From CAYUWG01 sp964448285 (GTDB taxonomy: Bacteria; Bacteroidota; Ignavibacteria; SZUA-365): a DNA stretch of 64,000 nucleotides. Within the stretch, counting starts at the first letter, position 1. Every line of letters starts with the position of its first letter. This document shows, in pieces, positions 63,364 to 64,000 of the stretch. The notes below the pieces were generated by a model. The model had not been told where the DNA came from, made no database searches, and saw nothing but the letters and a program-made list of their open reading frames with translations. The DNA lies in contig CAYUWG010000002.1 in the NCBI GenBank assembly GCA_964448285.1, forward strand, positions 58,379 to 122,378. Reading direction: 5' to 3'. A program made the translations under genes and the position numbers.

Positions 63364-63735
63364 CTATCCCGCCGGTGGAATGACTTCTTTCCTCACGAGC
63401 ACGAGAATCGCTGAGTGAGGAACGATGAGATATTTTTCGTTATCGAACTCGATCTCGATGCTCTGTGAGCGAACGAAGATTGCGTAGTCGCCTTCCTCCG
63501 CCTGCAACGGAATGTACTTCATCGGTTCGCTTTTTTTCGACCACGGTTCATCTTCGAAATTCGGATTCGGTACGGCATAACCCGGCCCGACTTTCACGAT
63601 GTAGCCGCCCTGTATTTTTTCTTTCTCCTGAACGCCGGGCGGAAGATAGAGTCCCGATTTCGTCATGCTGTTCGGGTCTTCCGGGGTGATCAGCACGCGG
63701 TCACCGACGACAATGAGCTTGTTCAACGTGCGCAA
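63364..63735 (-). CDS. GroES-like co-chaperone family protein
   Basis: A 123-residue cpn10-fold protein: LIVVGDRVLITPEDP opens the domain, TKSGLYLPPGVQEKEKIQGG is the mobile-loop equivalent, IVKVGPGYAVPNP the core, and LIVPHSAILVLVRK the last strand. It is about 25 residues longer than GroES, with an insert around FEDEPWSKKSEPMKYIPL. No groEL is adjacent, so it is likely a GroES paralogue rather than the main co-chaperone. TTG 63735 is chosen as start because GAGG lies 5 bases before it, 7 bp after the PhoH stop; a TTG at 63771 would overlap PhoH. Confidence 0.82.
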   Translation of the reverse strand: MRTLNKLIVVGDRVLITPEDPNSMTKSGLYLPPGVQEKEKIQGGYIVKVGPGYAVPNPNFEDEPWSKKSEPMKYIPLQAEEGDYAIFVRSQSIEIEFDNEKYLIVPHSAILVLVRKEVIPPAG

Positions 63736-63742
63736 GGAAGCC

Positions 63743-64000
63743 TCATAGCAAATCGCTTGCGATTTCGGCAAGCACTGAGCGTTCGCCTTTTTCCAGCGTC
63801 ATATGGGAGTAGAGTTTCTGTCCCTTCATCCTGTCGATCAAATAACTCAGGCCATTCGAGCGGCTGTCTAAATAGGGATGATCGATCTGGTAGATATCGC
63901 CGGTGAAAATGAACTTGGTCCCTTCACCTGCGCGGGTGATGATCGTCTTCACTTCGTGCGGCGTCAGGTTCTGGGCTTCATCGACGATGAAGTAGATATT
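63743..64000 (-). CDS. PhoH-family ATPase, C-terminal part (runs off the window)
   Basis: The last 85 residues of a PhoH-like ATP-binding protein, beginning at the window edge. It carries Walker B FIVDEAQNLTPHEVKTII, the TRAGEGTKFIFTGD segment and DIYQIDHPYLDSRSNGL, which are diagnostic. The pattern fits the PhoH2 type, where a PIN RNase domain often precedes the ATPase, but that part is outside the window. The GroES-like gene follows 7 bp after the stop. Confidence 0.9.
   Translation of the reverse strand, partial: NIYFIVDEAQNLTPHEVKTIITRAGEGTKFIFTGDIYQIDHPYLDSRSNGLSYLIDRMKGQKLYSHMTLEKGERSVLAEIASDLL

Noticed and set aside
1..64000. CRISPR array, tRNA or rRNA genes
   Set aside because: No regularly spaced short repeats and no tRNA or rRNA signature seen in any intergenic stretch.

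Overview
The window looks like chromosomal DNA of a Bacteroidota/Chlorobiota-group (FCB) bacterium of moderate GC. At least seven predicted secreted proteins carry a C-terminal type IX secretion (T9SS) sorting domain. Other hallmarks agree: a TonB-dependent receptor with an N-terminal carboxypeptidase-regulatory domain, a fused FtcD, a mitochondrial-type aconitase, and a TAtgTTTG element typical of Bacteroidota promoters. An Ignavibacteria/Kapabacteria-like lineage is my best guess, but it is inference: no rRNA, tRNA, CRISPR array or origin is visible.

Layout. 0-11 kb: a FecA-like receptor, a HEAT-repeat/cyclophilin fusion, MsrA, DinB, a seven-bladed Ycf48-like T9SS protein, YbjQ, FtcD and a saccharopine-dehydrogenase-like enzyme. 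11.2-12.5 kb: a DUF4143-type ATPase gene tightly bracketed by two identical 41-bp perfect palindromes. 12.5-16.8 kb: an M1 peptidase lipoprotein and a two-domain amidase. 16.9-19.6 kb: a probable sulfide-response operon (ArsR, SQR-like, CxxCH protein, DsrE). 20.2-25.4 kb: a MORN-repeat protein, an L,D-transpeptidase, then an AT-rich island with one intact leucine-rich-repeat lipoprotein gene and decayed 5' and 3' copies of it either side. 25.6-34 kb: a six-PAS histidine kinase, MenG/UbiE, DAHP synthase, a double-YHS metal-binding protein, an SDR and a class V aminotransferase. 34.3-38.3 kb: the core translation cluster rplM-rpsI-rpsB-tsf-pyrH-frr, with an elaborate RNA stem before rpsB. 38.3-43.9 kb: two large tandem T9SS paralogues, a Cys-rich secreted protein and the stub of a third paralogue. 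44-51.5 kb: aconitase, an antiporter-DUF389 fusion, a candidate small RNA/leader with terminator, phosphofructokinase and an iodotyrosine-deiodinase-like flavoprotein. 51.7-63.2 kb: surface proteins (FG-GAP, a large beta-helix T9SS protein, double-OmpA, a ten-module choice-of-anchor-D giant, a small beta-barrel). 63.3-64 kb: GroES-like and the end of a PhoH ATPase.

The most interesting structures are the palindrome-bracketed ATPase, the LRR-fragment island, the rpsB leader, the tandem T9SS paralogues with a sheared third copy, the antiporter-DUF389 fusion, and the inverted repeat between aroF and the YHS gene. Many start codons were moved inward from the longest reading frame to the Met that begins a signal peptide or a conserved domain; these choices are stated per entry.
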